A stretch of DNA of 64,000 bases from Chitinivorax tropicus. GTDB taxonomy: Bacteria; Pseudomonadota; Gammaproteobacteria; Burkholderiales; SCOH01. The translations under genes and the position numbers were made by a program. The stretch's first letter is position 1. Each line of letters begins with the position of its first letter. Positions 49,578 to 59,800 of this stretch are shown piece after piece. The DNA lies in the NCBI RefSeq assembly GCF_014202905.1, contig NZ_JACHHY010000009.1, positions 104,491 to 168,490 of the forward strand, written 5' to 3'. A model generated the notes under the pieces. The model was not told the DNA's origin, ran no database searches, and saw nothing but the letters and a program-made list of their open reading frames with translations.

Positions 49578-49591
49578 GCGCAATCTTGCGC
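49578..49591. promoter_or_regulatory. Small palindrome upstream of the TetR gene, possible operator
   Basis: GCGCAA-TC-TTGCGC forms a perfect 6-bp inverted repeat at 49578-49591, only 22 bases before the TetR start. TetR repressors commonly bind such palindromes in their own promoters. No regulon is known. Confidence 0.4.
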
Positions 49592-49613
49592 TTGCTTGAT
49601 AGACTCTTACCCC

Positions 49614-50186
49614 ATGCAAAATACACTTGACAAGACTAGGCGTGATGAATTGATCGACGCCGCATCCCACCTGTTCCGCAGCCAAGGCTACGAACGCACT
49701 ACCGTGCGCGATCTGGCCCAGGCGGTTGGCATGCAATCCGGCAGCTTGTTTTACCATTTCAAGAACAAGGCAGAGATCCTCGAAGCCGTGATGGCCAAAG
49801 GCGTAGCCGACATCACTGCGGTAGCAGAATTCGCCCTGGAAGGCGTGACCGAGCCCAAAGAAAAGTTGCGAAGGCTGGTCACCGGCCACCTTACAGCGCT
49901 GCTGGGCAGCAGCCAACATGCCCTGGAAGTACTGCTATATGAATGGCACAGCCTGTCAACCGAGGCTCGTGATCGCATCGTCCAGCTACGTGACCGCTAC
50001 GAAACGCTCTGGCAACAGGTGCTGGATGAAGCCGCCACTGCAGGTTTGGTACACCCGGATACGACCTTCCTGCGGAAAATGATATTCGGTAGCCTGAACT
50101 GGACTGTGCAATGGTATCGCCCGGATGGCAGCATGAGCATTGAGGAAATGGGGGATCGTATGTTGAATCTGATCCTCCGTGGCTGA
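49614..50186 (+). CDS. TetR/AcrR family transcriptional regulator
   Basis: A 190-residue regulator. The N-terminal helix-turn-helix (residues 10-55) follows the TetR pattern: Leu-Ile-Asp-Ala-Ala-Ser-His-Leu-Phe-Arg, then Gly-Tyr-Glu-Arg-Thr-Thr-Val-Arg-Asp-Leu-Ala, then Gly-Ser-Leu-Phe-Tyr-His-Phe-Lys-Asn-Lys. The C-terminal helices (60-190) form a ligand and dimerisation domain with no name I can give. It follows the lipid-repair fusion gene on the same strand by about 128 bases, so it may control lipid or fatty acid genes, which is inference. An upstream TTG at 49596 is possible; the ATG is preferred. Confidence 0.9.
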   Translation: MQNTLDKTRRDELIDAASHLFRSQGYERTTVRDLAQAVGMQSGSLFYHFKNKAEILEAVMAKGVADITAVAEFALEGVTEPKEKLRRLVTGHLTALLGSSQHALEVLLYEWHSLSTEARDRIVQLRDRYETLWQQVLDEAATAGLVHPDTTFLRKMIFGSLNWTVQWYRPDGSMSIEEMGDRMLNLILRG

Positions 50187-50350
50187 TCTGCGGCCATAGA
50201 TTCTGTTGGTACCCGTCGGTATCAACAGAGCCTGGCAAGATCATCCCGCCGCCCCGTCGCTGGTGAATTTGCGATCAAATCATCACCAGTCATACCACCC
50301 AGGCGGGCGACAGGTCATAATAGGCATTGTGTTCTTAAACCGACAATGCC

Positions 50351-51007
50351 ATGTCCAATCATCCATTCCCTGAGCTGACCCTGGTCGAAGCGCGCATTCT
50401 GGGCGTTTTGGCAGAGAAACAGAAAACTGTTCCTGACACCTATCCTTTGTCGTTGAATGCACTGCTGTCCGGCTGCAATCAAAAGACCAGCCGCGACCCG
50501 ATCATGGAGTTGACGGAGGCGAGCGTGGCCGAAGCGCTGGATAATCTACGGCATCGTTCGCTGGTGATTGAATCCAGCGGGGGTCGGGTGGCCCGCTATG
50601 CACACAATATCGATCGTGTATTGCAGATCCCTGTGCAATCACTGGCTATCCTGACCACCTTAATGTTACGCGGCCCACAGACAGCGGGCGAGATCCGCCT
50701 CAACAGCGAGCGCCTGCATCGGTTTTCTGACATCTCGGCAGTCGAAGGCTTTCTGAACGAACTGGCGGAACGCAGCAGCGGCAACCTGGTCAAGGAGCTT
50801 CCCCGCCAACCCGGTGCCCGGGAAAACCGCTGGGCACACTTATTATGCGGCGAGCCAGCAATCGAATTGACCAATGCGATCAGCACACCTGCCAGTGCCC
50901 ACACCAGCGAGCTGGCTGCGTTACGTGCAGAGGTGGATTCGTTACGTGAGACGGTAAGCCAACTACAGGCTCAATTGACCAAAATCAGCCAGGAACTGGG
51001 TTTATAG
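50351..51007 (+). CDS. yceH: YceH family protein (DUF480)
   Basis: A 218-residue protein of the DUF480 family. The opening Leu-Thr-Leu-Val-Glu-Ala-Arg-Ile-Leu-Gly-Val-Leu-Ala-Glu-Lys and Tyr-Pro-Leu-Ser-Leu-Asn-Ala-Leu-Leu-Ser-Gly-Cys-Asn-Gln-Lys segments are family hallmarks. They form the first of two winged-helix domains, and Leu-Met-Leu-Arg-Gly-Pro-Gln-Thr-Ala-Gly-Glu-Ile-Arg begins the second. A C-terminal coiled coil (about 180-218) follows. The fold suggests DNA binding, but no function is established. It stands alone. Confidence 0.93.
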   Translation: MSNHPFPELTLVEARILGVLAEKQKTVPDTYPLSLNALLSGCNQKTSRDPIMELTEASVAEALDNLRHRSLVIESSGGRVARYAHNIDRVLQIPVQSLAILTTLMLRGPQTAGEIRLNSERLHRFSDISAVEGFLNELAERSSGNLVKELPRQPGARENRWAHLLCGEPAIELTNAISTPASAHTSELAALRAEVDSLRETVSQLQAQLTKISQELGL

Positions 51008-51398
51008 GAAGCTGTTAGCAGAACGGACGGGGGCCTGCCTGGTGGCAGATATCCGCGTGCCATAGGCATGGTTTTATTGTTGTCAATGCCCAGCATGCCC
51101 CTACTCCGCGAGGCCGTCACCGTCCATTGAGCGATGTTTGGCAACCATCCCTTCCATATGCCGCCCATTCCAATTCCACTTGTCATCAAAAATACTCAGA
51201 CACTCGGCCTCTCCCCGAATGGCGTCATAGCAAGCCATTCCATGGCAAGCGCTGAGTCAGGCCACCTCCACATCCAGCAGAAAAGCGCAATATTCCGGCC
51301 TTCATCTCATTCGACCGCCGCCCCTGCCCCGCCGAGAGCAACTACCCAATACCGCCAGTAGCCGGTATGCTTGCCGGTTCGTTTCAAGGAAGATCACC
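51008..51398. other. 391-bp intergenic region, nothing recognised
   Basis: Small frames occur but have neither ribosome site nor motif. The last bases hold an AAGGAAG ribosome site for the gene at 51399. Confidence 0.45.
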
Positions 51399-51839
51399 AT
51401 GCCCATATCAGGACGCGCCATCTATCTGTTACTTGCCCTATTGGTCTTCCTAATTGAATTCGCCATCGCCAAAGGCTGGATCGGCGGCATGTTCATACGG
51501 GGCAGTGTGGGCGATATCCTGGTCATCATACTGATACATTGCGTATTCCGTGGCATCAGCCAGGTATCGGTCAGTGGAGCGGCCATCACAGCCTGCGCAT
51601 TGGGTTTTCTGGTGGAAGGCCTACAGGCAATACACCTCGCTGAGCTACTGGGTTGGCCCAAGGGCAGTGTCGCCTATATTGTGCTTGGCAATACGTTCAG
51701 TATTAGTGATCTGGCGATGTATGTCATAGGGGCGATATTGGCATACACACTCGATCAGACCCTACTGCAGAAATGGTTGAATCCAGCCCAGCCCTCCCCC
51801 ATCTCCTCATCATCTACTGCTCAGGAACACAAACCATGA
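51399..51839 (+). CDS. DUF2809 family membrane protein
   Basis: A 146-residue protein with about four transmembrane helices (8-25, 33-55, 62-80, 105-128). The segment Phe-Ile-Arg-Gly-Ser-Val-Gly-Asp-Ile-Leu-Val (34-44) and the later Gly-Asn-Thr-Phe-Ser-Ile-Ser-Asp-Leu (103-111) are the conserved blocks of DUF2809. The function is unknown. AAGGAAG lies upstream of the ATG. Its end overlaps the small TPR gene. Confidence 0.88.
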   Translation: MPISGRAIYLLLALLVFLIEFAIAKGWIGGMFIRGSVGDILVIILIHCVFRGISQVSVSGAAITACALGFLVEGLQAIHLAELLGWPKGSVAYIVLGNTFSISDLAMYVIGAILAYTLDQTLLQKWLNPAQPSPISSSSTAQEHKP

Positions 51840-52156
51840 TGATCGATGCACTGGAAAAACTGCTGAACGGCCCACGTGATGGTGCCTTGCTGCGCTTTTC
51901 ACTTGGCAACGCTCATTTGCAGGCAGGCCATTTGATGGAAGCGATTCAATATTTTCAGGACACCTTGGCACACGACCCGCACTATTCCGCGGCGTGGAAA
52001 GCACTGGGAAAGACGCTGACAGCGGCAGGCAAGCCAGATGCAGCACTGGAAGCCTATCGGCAGGGCATACAGGTAGCTGAGGATAAAGGCGACAAACAAG
52101 CCGCCAAAGAGATGCGAGTTTTTGCCAAGCGGATTGAGAAATCCGCCCCAATCTGA
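51836..52156 (+). CDS. Small tetratricopeptide-repeat protein
   Basis: A 106-residue protein with two TPR units. The first is at about 20-50 (Leu-Gly-Asn-Ala-His-Leu-Gln-Ala-Gly), and the second at about 54-85 (Ala-Leu-Gly-Lys-Thr-Leu-Thr-Ala-Ala-Gly-Lys-Pro-Asp-Ala-Ala). It is probably a protein-binding adaptor; partners are unknown. Its ATG overlaps the stop of the DUF2809 gene (ATGATGA), so translation is likely coupled. Two adjacent ATGs, 51836 and 51839, are possible starts. Confidence 0.8.
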   Translation: MMIDALEKLLNGPRDGALLRFSLGNAHLQAGHLMEAIQYFQDTLAHDPHYSAAWKALGKTLTAAGKPDAALEAYRQGIQVAEDKGDKQAAKEMRVFAKRIEKSAPI

Positions 52157-52425
52157 CCCACCTAATCACACCCCCACCCCTGGCAAGCTCCCCCTTACCA
52201 TCTGGTGAAGCTGGCGGCAGGCTCGCCAATCCCATAGCCAAGCCAGCCCTGCCCGTTTAGGGCCTATTCTTGATGAGTCTCTTATTCAAAGCAGTGGATA
52301 AAGCGTCCAATCCCGGATGATCATCGTGTTTTTATTCCAAATCATTCTGGGTTAGCAGCGTAAATTTTTGAGTTGGGGTAGCTTTCAATCTGGCTAGCGG
52401 TCCGACGATCACAAGCCCATACGAT

Positions 52426-53184
52426 TCATATTGTTACCAAGGCCATGCGTTGGCCTGCCACCCAATCCGCGAATGGCTGGCCCAGCCCACCCTGACGCAA
52501 CTGGGTCAACAGGTTTTGAGCCTGCTCCTGGCCCAGGGCCGCCTGCATGGATTGCAACACCTGCTCGACCACAAGCAGATGCCCGTCGGCAATCGCATGG
52601 CTGGCGTAATCCAGTTGGGTATCGCGCCACGCCACCATCTCGCTCGGCAGCTCCCCAACACACCAGCTTTTGGCAAAGCCGATGGTGTAATGGCTCCGCG
52701 CCTGATGCCACGTCACATCAGCCTCTGTTGGCTGAAACGCCATCCCAAGCAGATCCGCCACCATGGTGCCAAAAGGATCCCCCGATGCCACCCCAGATGC
52801 CCACAGCTGTATGCCAGACACGCTGCCCATACCATGTGACAAAATCGTCAGCCCCCCGACCGCGACTGCAAGATGGCGCAGCAATGCCTGCCAGGCAGAC
52901 CACGCCGCCTGCCAGTCCAGATCCGGCCACTGCTTCTGCACGGCTTGTTCCGCCAGGCGTTCAGCATCGGTCATCGCCTGCCAGACTGTTCTGGCTGAGC
53001 GGATCAGTCGCTTAGTGGAGAGATTGCGTTCCAGCTGGCTTTGCCATTCATCGTGCAAACCCGGCACAAACTGGGCGATCTGCTCCCGGATGCGCATCCG
53101 CTTGCCCATGTCGATCTGGAGATAGCGTTCCTGCCACTCATCCAGCCAGGCCAAGGGCTCCATCAAATTCAATTGTCGAGGCAT
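52426..53184 (-). CDS. Unrecognised 252-residue protein beside the T6SS island
   Basis: I do not recognise this protein. It is rich in Trp (about 11), with Gln-rich amphipathic helices over the first 100 residues. A weakly hydrophobic stretch near 105-150 contains Gly-Gly-Leu-Thr-Ile-Leu and Gly-Ser-Val-Ser-Gly-Ile. It has no signal peptide. The opposing strand has a 194-codon frame, but that one has no coding features and a Pro-rich, low-complexity translation. It lies 630 bases from vgrG and is divergent from it, so a T6SS role is possible but unproven. No clear ribosome site precedes the ATG. Confidence 0.55.
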   Translation of the reverse strand: MPRQLNLMEPLAWLDEWQERYLQIDMGKRMRIREQIAQFVPGLHDEWQSQLERNLSTKRLIRSARTVWQAMTDAERLAEQAVQKQWPDLDWQAAWSAWQALLRHLAVAVGGLTILSHGMGSVSGIQLWASGVASGDPFGTMVADLLGMAFQPTEADVTWHQARSHYTIGFAKSWCVGELPSEMVAWRDTQLDYASHAIADGHLLVVEQVLQSMQAALGQEQAQNLLTQLRQGGLGQPFADWVAGQRMALVTI

Positions 53185-53810
53185 GTTCGCGGCACCTTGT
53201 CGATTTTTCCGATGATGAACCCAGGGGCAGCGGCCACTGCGTCACGATCCAGATAAGTGGAGCATGATAATGGCACCCGGGCAGCTTTATATTCTACCCC
53301 ACCCCATGCACGCGGTATATTTTAACTTGAAGACATATAAAACATATAAACCACGTAAATCGCATATTAAAGAAACACTCCTCCTATATTGACCACCATT
53401 TGCCACATCACCCGCCACACTACCCATGCTGCCCTAGTGCTGGCTTGCCCAGCCAGCATCATGCCAGCAGTCGAATATGCGCATGTACAACCGCACAGAT
53501 AAAACTGGGCAAATACCCTTGCGCGATCTCTTTTTATGATTTTTTTAATTAAATTACTCAAACACATAGATAAATATCAAAGCATATGCACACTTGCCGA
53601 CCCGCATATCAATCGATACAATATTATGACAACAAAATAAATATGCCAATTCAAATATAATCACTCATCAACCTAGTGCGGATCGCAGGCCGATCCCTTC
53701 TGGCTGCACCACTGAATACACATGACAAGGTTTTCGCAGATCAAGCGAACCATCGGATTCATGACAGCCAGGGCACACTCTGATCAATCAACTGGTGTTT
53801 TGGAGCAATC
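53185..53810. other. 626-bp AT-rich gap upstream of vgrG
   Basis: The middle (53310-53660) is clearly AT-rich and gene-free. One hairpin is present: TGCTGGC at 53438-53444 and GCCAGCA at 53452-53458. The GGAG at 53800-53803 is the ribosome site for the vgrG TTG start. The composition change suggests the T6SS island boundary lies here. Confidence 0.45.
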
Positions 53811-56225
53811 TTGGCTGATTCACATATTCCACACATGCCACCCTCGCTGGTTGAGCCAACCTTGCCAGCGGAACTGGGACTGGAGCAGGCGCTGCCGGCG
53901 ATTCCAGACGATCCATCAGCGCTTGTCAGGCAGGCCATGGACACGGGCTTGGCGCAGGAGGCTGGCGCGGTCAAAGAGCAGCTGGCCGATGCGGCTACAG
54001 CGGGTATGGCTGCCGCCAGCACGATCACATCTGGGCAGCCGCTGACAGCTGCAACCAGTCTGGCGCAAGCGGCGGGCGTCGATCCTCGCGCCTTGCAGGC
54101 GGTTTCATCGCTGGCTGATCTGGCAACGGCCTCAAGTACCAACGCCCTGTCCGATATGGCCCGCTCGCTGGCATCAGACCTACCCATGGCAGATGCCTTG
54201 CCGGTTTCCGAAGCCATCGAGCCAATCGCTGAAAAACTGCATATTGCCGAGCACCCGCTGGCTGGCAGGGCGGTGATGGACTTCGCCTCGTCAGACATCC
54301 CATTCCAACCGGCTCCGGCGGTGGCCAAGGCAGCGCTGGCTGGCAATGGCCAGATTCCCAGCCTGACCCAGGACAATCGGCTGATCCGTGTCCATGGGCT
54401 GCCGGAGGGATGCAAACTTGCCATCGCCAGTGTCGCTGGCGAATCAGCCATCTCCGACACCTATGAGTTCCGGCTGGATCTGCAATCACCACGTCACGAC
54501 ATCGACCTCAAAGAGGTCATGGGCAAGAACGTGACCGTGGCCATCTCATTGCAGGATGGCAGTGAGCATGTCCTGAATGGCTATGTCGATGCATTCGCGT
54601 TTCGCCATCACGATGGCAGCATGGCGGTATACGACGCCCGGATCGTTCCCTGGTTTGCCACCCTGGCCCATCGCATCAACAGCCGGATCTATCAGGAAAA
54701 GACGCCGCAGCAAGTTCTGGAGATGCTGTTCAAGGAAGACTACCCAGGTTTTGCCGATTATCGCTTTCAACTTCAGAAGCAATACCCAGCCGAAAGCTAC
54801 ATCGTGCAATATGGTGAAAGCGACCTGCATTTCGCCAACCGGATCATGGAGCGGTTTGGTCTGTTCTATTACTTCGAGCACCGCCCCGACGGCCACACCT
54901 TGGTGATTGCCGATGACTCGACCAGTGCTGGCTGCTGCCCACCGCAAGCAGACCATCCACGTATCCGTTTCAATGGCGGCAACCGGGTCGAGGCCGAGGA
55001 TTGCATCAACCATTTTGCAGCCCGCCGTGAGCTGCAACCATCCAAGATCTCGCTGAACACCTTTGATTTCAAAGCCCCGAACACCCCGCAATATCTGGAA
55101 GAACCAACCATTGCCGAGCAAGGTGCCATCCCCCGGCTGGAGGTTTACGATGGCAACCCAGCCTTTGGCTACCGCAACATCAGCGATGGCGAGCGCGAAG
55201 CCCGGCTCCGCATGGAAGCCTGCGAGTGGCAGGCAAAGCTGTTCAGTGGTCGATCTGAATGCCGTGGGTTGGTGGCAGGCCAGACATTCGAGCTGCTGGA
55301 ACATCCCTGGTTTGGGGCCGCTGGTGGTGACAACCAGTTTCTGGTGCTGAGCATGCGACTGGAAGCACACAGCAATATCCGTGATGGCCAGCCACATCTT
55401 GTCTATCAGAACGGGTTCAACGCCATCCGCCGCAAGATTCCCTATCGCCCGATCCGCCGCCATGAGCGACCCACCATGAAAGGGCCGCAGACCGCAACAG
55501 TGGTGGGCCCGCAAGGGCAGGAAATCCACACTGACCAATATGGCCGGATCAAAGTGCAATTCCACTGGGATCGGCATGGCCGCCATAACGAACGCAGCAG
55601 CTGCTGGATTCGCGTCAGCCAGCCCTGGGCGGGCCAGGGCTGGGGCACAGTGGCCATTCCCCGTATTGCCCAGGAGGTGATCATCGACTTTCTGGAAGGC
55701 GACCCGGATCGGCCCATCTGTACAGGCCGCCTGTTCAATGCCGACCAGCCAGCACCCTATGCGCTACCAGCAGGCGCCCACATGATGGGCTTCAAGAGCC
55801 GATCCACACCCGGCGGCGGTGGGTTCAGCGAAATGGTGATCCACGATACCAAGGGCAATGAACTGATCAATATCCATTCACAGAAGGATATGGTCACCAC
55901 GGTACAGCACAACAAACGTACCGTCATCAACGGCCCGGAACACACCATCAATGTGACGAAGGGATTTCAACACACCGAAGTCAAACAGGAGATCACCGTC
56001 AAATCGACGGACGGCCCGATCGAGATCACATCCGCAACCCAGCATGTCCACATCAAAGCGGCCACCACCATCACACTGGAAGTCGGGGCCAGCAAGCTGA
56101 CCATGGACAAAGAGGGGAATATCAGCATTCAGGGGGTCAATATCTCGGTGAACGGCAGTACGATCACCTCGACTTCGACCGATCAGCACACCATCCAAGG
56201 TGCGCCGGTCAATATCAATAAATAG
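53811..56225 (+). CDS. vgrG: T6SS spike protein VgrG with a long N-terminal extension
   Basis: An 804-residue VgrG, the trimeric puncturing spike of the type VI secretion system. The gp27-like region begins near residue 188 (Arg-Leu-Ile-Arg-Val-His-Gly-Leu), with Glu-Ser-Asp-Leu-His-Phe-Ala-Asn-Arg-Ile-Met-Glu near 340. The gp5-like OB region has Asp-Gln-Tyr-Gly-Arg-Ile-Lys-Val-Gln-Phe-His-Trp-Asp and Gly-Trp-Gly. A beta-prism tail rich in Val-Thr repeats follows. Ahead of this is about 185 residues rich in Ala, Leu and Asp with no known domain, which most VgrGs lack. There is no toxic C-terminal extension, so cargo must be carried by the neighbours. The start is TTG with GGAG before it; no T6SS structural genes are present. 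Confidence 0.93.
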   Translation: MADSHIPHMPPSLVEPTLPAELGLEQALPAIPDDPSALVRQAMDTGLAQEAGAVKEQLADAATAGMAAASTITSGQPLTAATSLAQAAGVDPRALQAVSSLADLATASSTNALSDMARSLASDLPMADALPVSEAIEPIAEKLHIAEHPLAGRAVMDFASSDIPFQPAPAVAKAALAGNGQIPSLTQDNRLIRVHGLPEGCKLAIASVAGESAISDTYEFRLDLQSPRHDIDLKEVMGKNVTVAISLQDGSEHVLNGYVDAFAFRHHDGSMAVYDARIVPWFATLAHRINSRIYQEKTPQQVLEMLFKEDYPGFADYRFQLQKQYPAESYIVQYGESDLHFANRIMERFGLFYYFEHRPDGHTLVIADDSTSAGCCPPQADHPRIRFNGGNRVEAEDCINHFAARRELQPSKISLNTFDFKAPNTPQYLEEPTIAEQGAIPRLEVYDGNPAFGYRNISDGEREARLRMEACEWQAKLFSGRSECRGLVAGQTFELLEHPWFGAAGGDNQFLVLSMRLEAHSNIRDGQPHLVYQNGFNAIRRKIPYRPIRRHERPTMKGPQTATVVGPQGQEIHTDQYGRIKVQFHWDRHGRHNERSSCWIRVSQPWAGQGWGTVAIPRIAQEVIIDFLEGDPDRPICTGRLFNADQPAPYALPAGAHMMGFKSRSTPGGGGFSEMVIHDTKGNELINIHSQKDMVTTVQHNKRTVINGPEHTINVTKGFQHTEVKQEITVKSTDGPIEITSATQHVHIKAATTITLEVGASKLTMDKEGNISIQGVNISVNGSTITSTSTDQHTIQGAPVNINK

Positions 56226-56233
56226 GACAACCA

Positions 56234-56265
56234 CCGCATTGCCCCACACCTGTGGGGCAATGCGG
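56234..56265. terminator. Perfect 15-bp hairpin between vgrG and the chaperone gene
   Basis: CCGCATTGCCCCACA at 56234-56248 and TGTGGGGCAATGCGG at 56251-56265 are exact complements around two bases, making a 32-bp palindrome. It begins 8 bases after the vgrG stop and ends 20 bases before the chaperone ATG. There is no T-run, so partial termination or mRNA processing that sets the ratio of spike to effector is likely. Confidence 0.65.
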
Positions 56266-56285
56266 GCTGATCAACACCCCGACAT

Positions 56286-56741
56286 ATGAACGAACACGAT
56301 ATCGAACGTTACCACCTGCATGAAGGCAGCATGGCCCTGCCCGCTGGCTTTGCCGATCGAACAGCCAATCTGTTCATCATGCCGGACCGCACCAGCAGTG
56401 CACCCAACCTGAGTATTGCCAGGGATCAGATGCAAGCGGGTGAAGATTTGGCCCGTTATGTGGATCGCCAGCTTGGCATCATGAAGGCCAAGCTGACCGG
56501 ACATAGAGTGGATCGCCGGACACCATCCACGCTTGGCCAAGATGGGCAGGCCATCACAGGTGAGCAGATCGATGCCCACTACAAAAATGGCAAGCTGACC
56601 ATCTGGCAGCGGCAAGCGGCGTTTTCGATCAGCGGGCCGCGTGTGTTGATCTTCTCGGCCAGCTGCCCGCATGCACTTGACGAGCAGTTCGATACGCTAT
56701 GGCGGGCTTGGCTCGACAGCTTTGTGCCACGCCCTGAATAG
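56286..56741 (+). CDS. eagR: Eag (DUF1795) T6SS effector chaperone
   Basis: A 151-residue protein of the DUF1795/DcrB-like family. It opens with His-Glu-Gly-Ser-Met-Ala-Leu-Pro-Ala-Gly-Phe-Ala-Asp, as Eag chaperones do. Leu-Gly-Ile-Met-Lys-Ala-Lys and Gln-Arg-Gln-Ala-Ala-Phe stretches form the sheet, and it ends Trp-Leu-Asp-Ser-Phe. Eag proteins bind and shield the transmembrane helices of prePAAR effectors and load them onto VgrG. Here the gene lies between vgrG and a prePAAR-Rhs effector, as expected. Confidence 0.92.
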   Translation: MNEHDIERYHLHEGSMALPAGFADRTANLFIMPDRTSSAPNLSIARDQMQAGEDLARYVDRQLGIMKAKLTGHRVDRRTPSTLGQDGQAITGEQIDAHYKNGKLTIWQRQAAFSISGPRVLIFSASCPHALDEQFDTLWRAWLDSFVPRPE

Positions 56742-56829
56742 CGTGCTGCTCATCATCCCAGGGTGGGTCGAGATGAACCATCTCAACATGGCCAGACCAC
56801 GTTGATCAATCATTGAAGGCGTATAAACG

Positions 56830-59800
56830 ATGTATGAAGCGGCCCGAGTAGGCGACCCGATCAGCCACACCAGCGCCCTGGCCGGTTTCCTGATAGGTGC
56901 GCTGTTAGGCGTAGCACTCATTGCTGCAGTTGCTTTTGCAACCTTCACCTGCGGCTTTGGTGTCGCTCTATTGGCGGGTCTGGCTGCCGGGCTGGGGGCA
57001 CAGGGGCTATTGGCGGCAGGGGAAGCCATCGGGCGGGCCATGCGGACCGTCACTGGTGCGATTGCGACAGGCAGCCTGGATGTCTTCACCAATCTCAGGC
57101 CCGCGGCCCATGCCATTCGCAGCACGGTCGGCTGCAGCAAAGATACACCAGTGCAATTCATTGCCGAGGGCTCCACCAGTGTCTTCATCAACAATCAGCC
57201 GGCAGCCCGCAAGGGGGATCACACCACTTGTGACGCAGAAGTCGATGACGGCTCCCCCGATGTCTTCATTGGTGGTGGCACGGCGCAGTACCTGCCCATC
57301 GAGCGGGAGATTCCGGACAAATACCGCACCTATGTCGATTGGGCATTCGCTGCCGCCGGGCTGGTGGGTGGCCTGGCGGGGTTGGTACGCAAAGCAGCTG
57401 GCGCCCCCTTGCGCGCCCTGCTGCCTTGTGCGGGCAGATACATTGCCGGCTATATGGCCGGTGAAGCCCTCTCGCGTTATGTCGTCGCCCCGGCCATTAG
57501 CCGCGCCTGGGGCGCATTGACCGGCCACCCGGTCGAGGCGACGACCGGCAGAAAACTGCTGCTCGCACAACAAGAAATCGACGGGGTGGTGGATGACCTG
57601 TTACCCATCATCATCCAACGCTTCTACAGCAGTGGCATCGCCACATCCGGTCTGCTGGGCCAAGGCTGGCGAATGCCTTGGGACATCACCTTGCATCAGG
57701 CGGGTGGCCGTATCATCTACACTGATCTGCAGGGCCGCGAAACCGCTTTTCCATGGGTGGCCCCAGGTGAAAACAGCTTTTCCGCTGCGGAACAGAAATT
57801 CCTCACCTGCCTGCCTGACGGTCGTTACCTGATCCATGATCTAGACCAAACCTATCTGCTGTTTTCGGCACTCCCTTCCGATGGCCAACCAGCAAGGCTG
57901 GCCCGACAGGAAGATGCGCTAGGGCAGGCACTGGCCTTTATCTACGATACAGACAGGCTGGTATCGATCACGACCCCAAATGGCGACGAATTACGCTGCC
58001 AATATCATCACTCCACAGGCCGGTTGGCGGCACTCATCCACTACCCCGCCGCAACAGATGGCGCGCTGTCGCCTAGCACGCTGGTTCGTTACGAGTATGA
58101 CCACAATGGCCAGTTGAGTGCGGTCTACAATCAGCAGAACCAGCTCACACGCCGATTCAGTTACGAGAATGGGCTGATGGTGCAGCAGCAGGATCAGCTA
58201 GGCTTCACCTGCCACTACCGCTGGGAAAACATCGGTGGCCAGCCCCGCGTGATCGAACACACCACCAATACCGGCGAACACTATCAATATCGATATGACC
58301 CAGCCAACCGCCAAAGCTGGATGACTGACAGCCTAGGCCGCACTGCCCACTGGCAATACGACGAGCATCATCAGATCATCGCCTATCAAGACCTGGATGG
58401 CAGCGAATACCGCACACAATACAACGACGACGGTCACCCGACGCAATTCCAACTACCCGGCGACCGCCAGCTGCAGCTTGAGTTTGACGCCCTGGGTCGC
58501 ATCCAACGTGAAATCGACCCACTTGGGCAAGTCACCCAATACCAATACCACGGCAACACCCGTCAGATCACCCAATTGAGACTGCCGGATGGCGGCGACT
58601 GGCAAGCAGAATACGATGTACATGGCCGCCTGATCCGCCAACAAGACCCACTGGGCCATGCCGAGCACTATGAATATGACCGGGCATTTCAACCCAAAGC
58701 CCATATCGATGCACGAGGTGGCCGCCGACAGTTCTTCTGGACCGCTCGTGGCAAACCACAACGACAAGTTGATTGCTCCGGCAAGACCACGCACTTTCAC
58801 TACGATGCCCAGCATCGGCTGATCGGCGTGACCGACGCCCTGGGACAGCAGACGCACTATCAACGGGACGAGGCCGGACGAATCACCCGCATCGAATTGG
58901 CGGATGGCAGCAGTGAGCTGTTTGAATACAGCGGTAGCGGGCTGCTGAGCCGCTATCTTGACCCACAGCGGATGGAGCAACAATGGCAATACGATGTGCG
59001 GGGCTTGTTGATCTCCCATCGCAATGTCTCCCACCACACCACCCGCTATGACTATGACGCCTATGGCCGTTTGACCAAGCTGACCAACCCCAATGGCGCA
59101 GCCTATCGCTTTGAATACGACGCAGCCGACCGCCTGATCAGCGAACACCGCCTGGATCAGCTCAGCAAACATTATCAATACCATCCGGCGGGCTGGCTCT
59201 CTGCCGAAACCACCATTGGCCAAGCTGCAGGGCAATCGTTGTCCAAGACCGTGCGACTCACCCACGACCTGCTGGGCCGATTGATCAAGCGCGAAACCGG
59301 CACTGCCGTATTCGGTTATACCTACGACCCGCTGGGCCGCCCCCTGCACCTCCACCGCACCCCTACCCCTTTTGGCTTGCAGATGGGGGTTCAGCCAGAT
59401 GCCATCCAGTTCGAATACGACGCAGCGGGCCAGCTCACTCAGGAGCATGGTCGCCATGGCCGGGTGCAGTACCAACATGATGAGCTGGGCAACCTGATCC
59501 AACTGATGCTACCGCAAGGCCACCAGCTCGGTTTCCTACACTATGGCAGCGGGCACCTGCATCAGATCCGGTTCGATGAGCGCGTCATCACCGACATCGA
59601 GCGGGACGACCTGCACCGTGAAACCCTGCGCAGCCAGGGCCGCCTGCACACCGCATTCGGCTACGATGCCCTGGGCCGCAAACAATGGCAGAGCAGCGAA
59701 TGGCGCCAACCAGCGCCCCTCCCGGCCATGCCAGAAGCACCTCTACCCCAGCCCGGCAGCGGGGTGCTGTGGCGGCAGTATCAATACAACCAGCGTGGTG

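Noticed and set aside
52431..53015. 194-codon plus-strand frame opposite the 252-residue unknown protein
   Set aside because: It is Pro/Ser/Arg-rich and without a ribosome site; the minus-strand frame is longer and has protein-like composition. Some doubt remains because neither is recognised.
54546..55586. 346-codon minus-strand frame opposite vgrG
   Set aside because: vgrG motifs on the plus strand are unambiguous, and the antisense product has no recognisable features.
58453..59502. 349-codon minus-strand frame opposite the Rhs shell
   Set aside because: It arises from the repetitive YD codon pattern read backwards.
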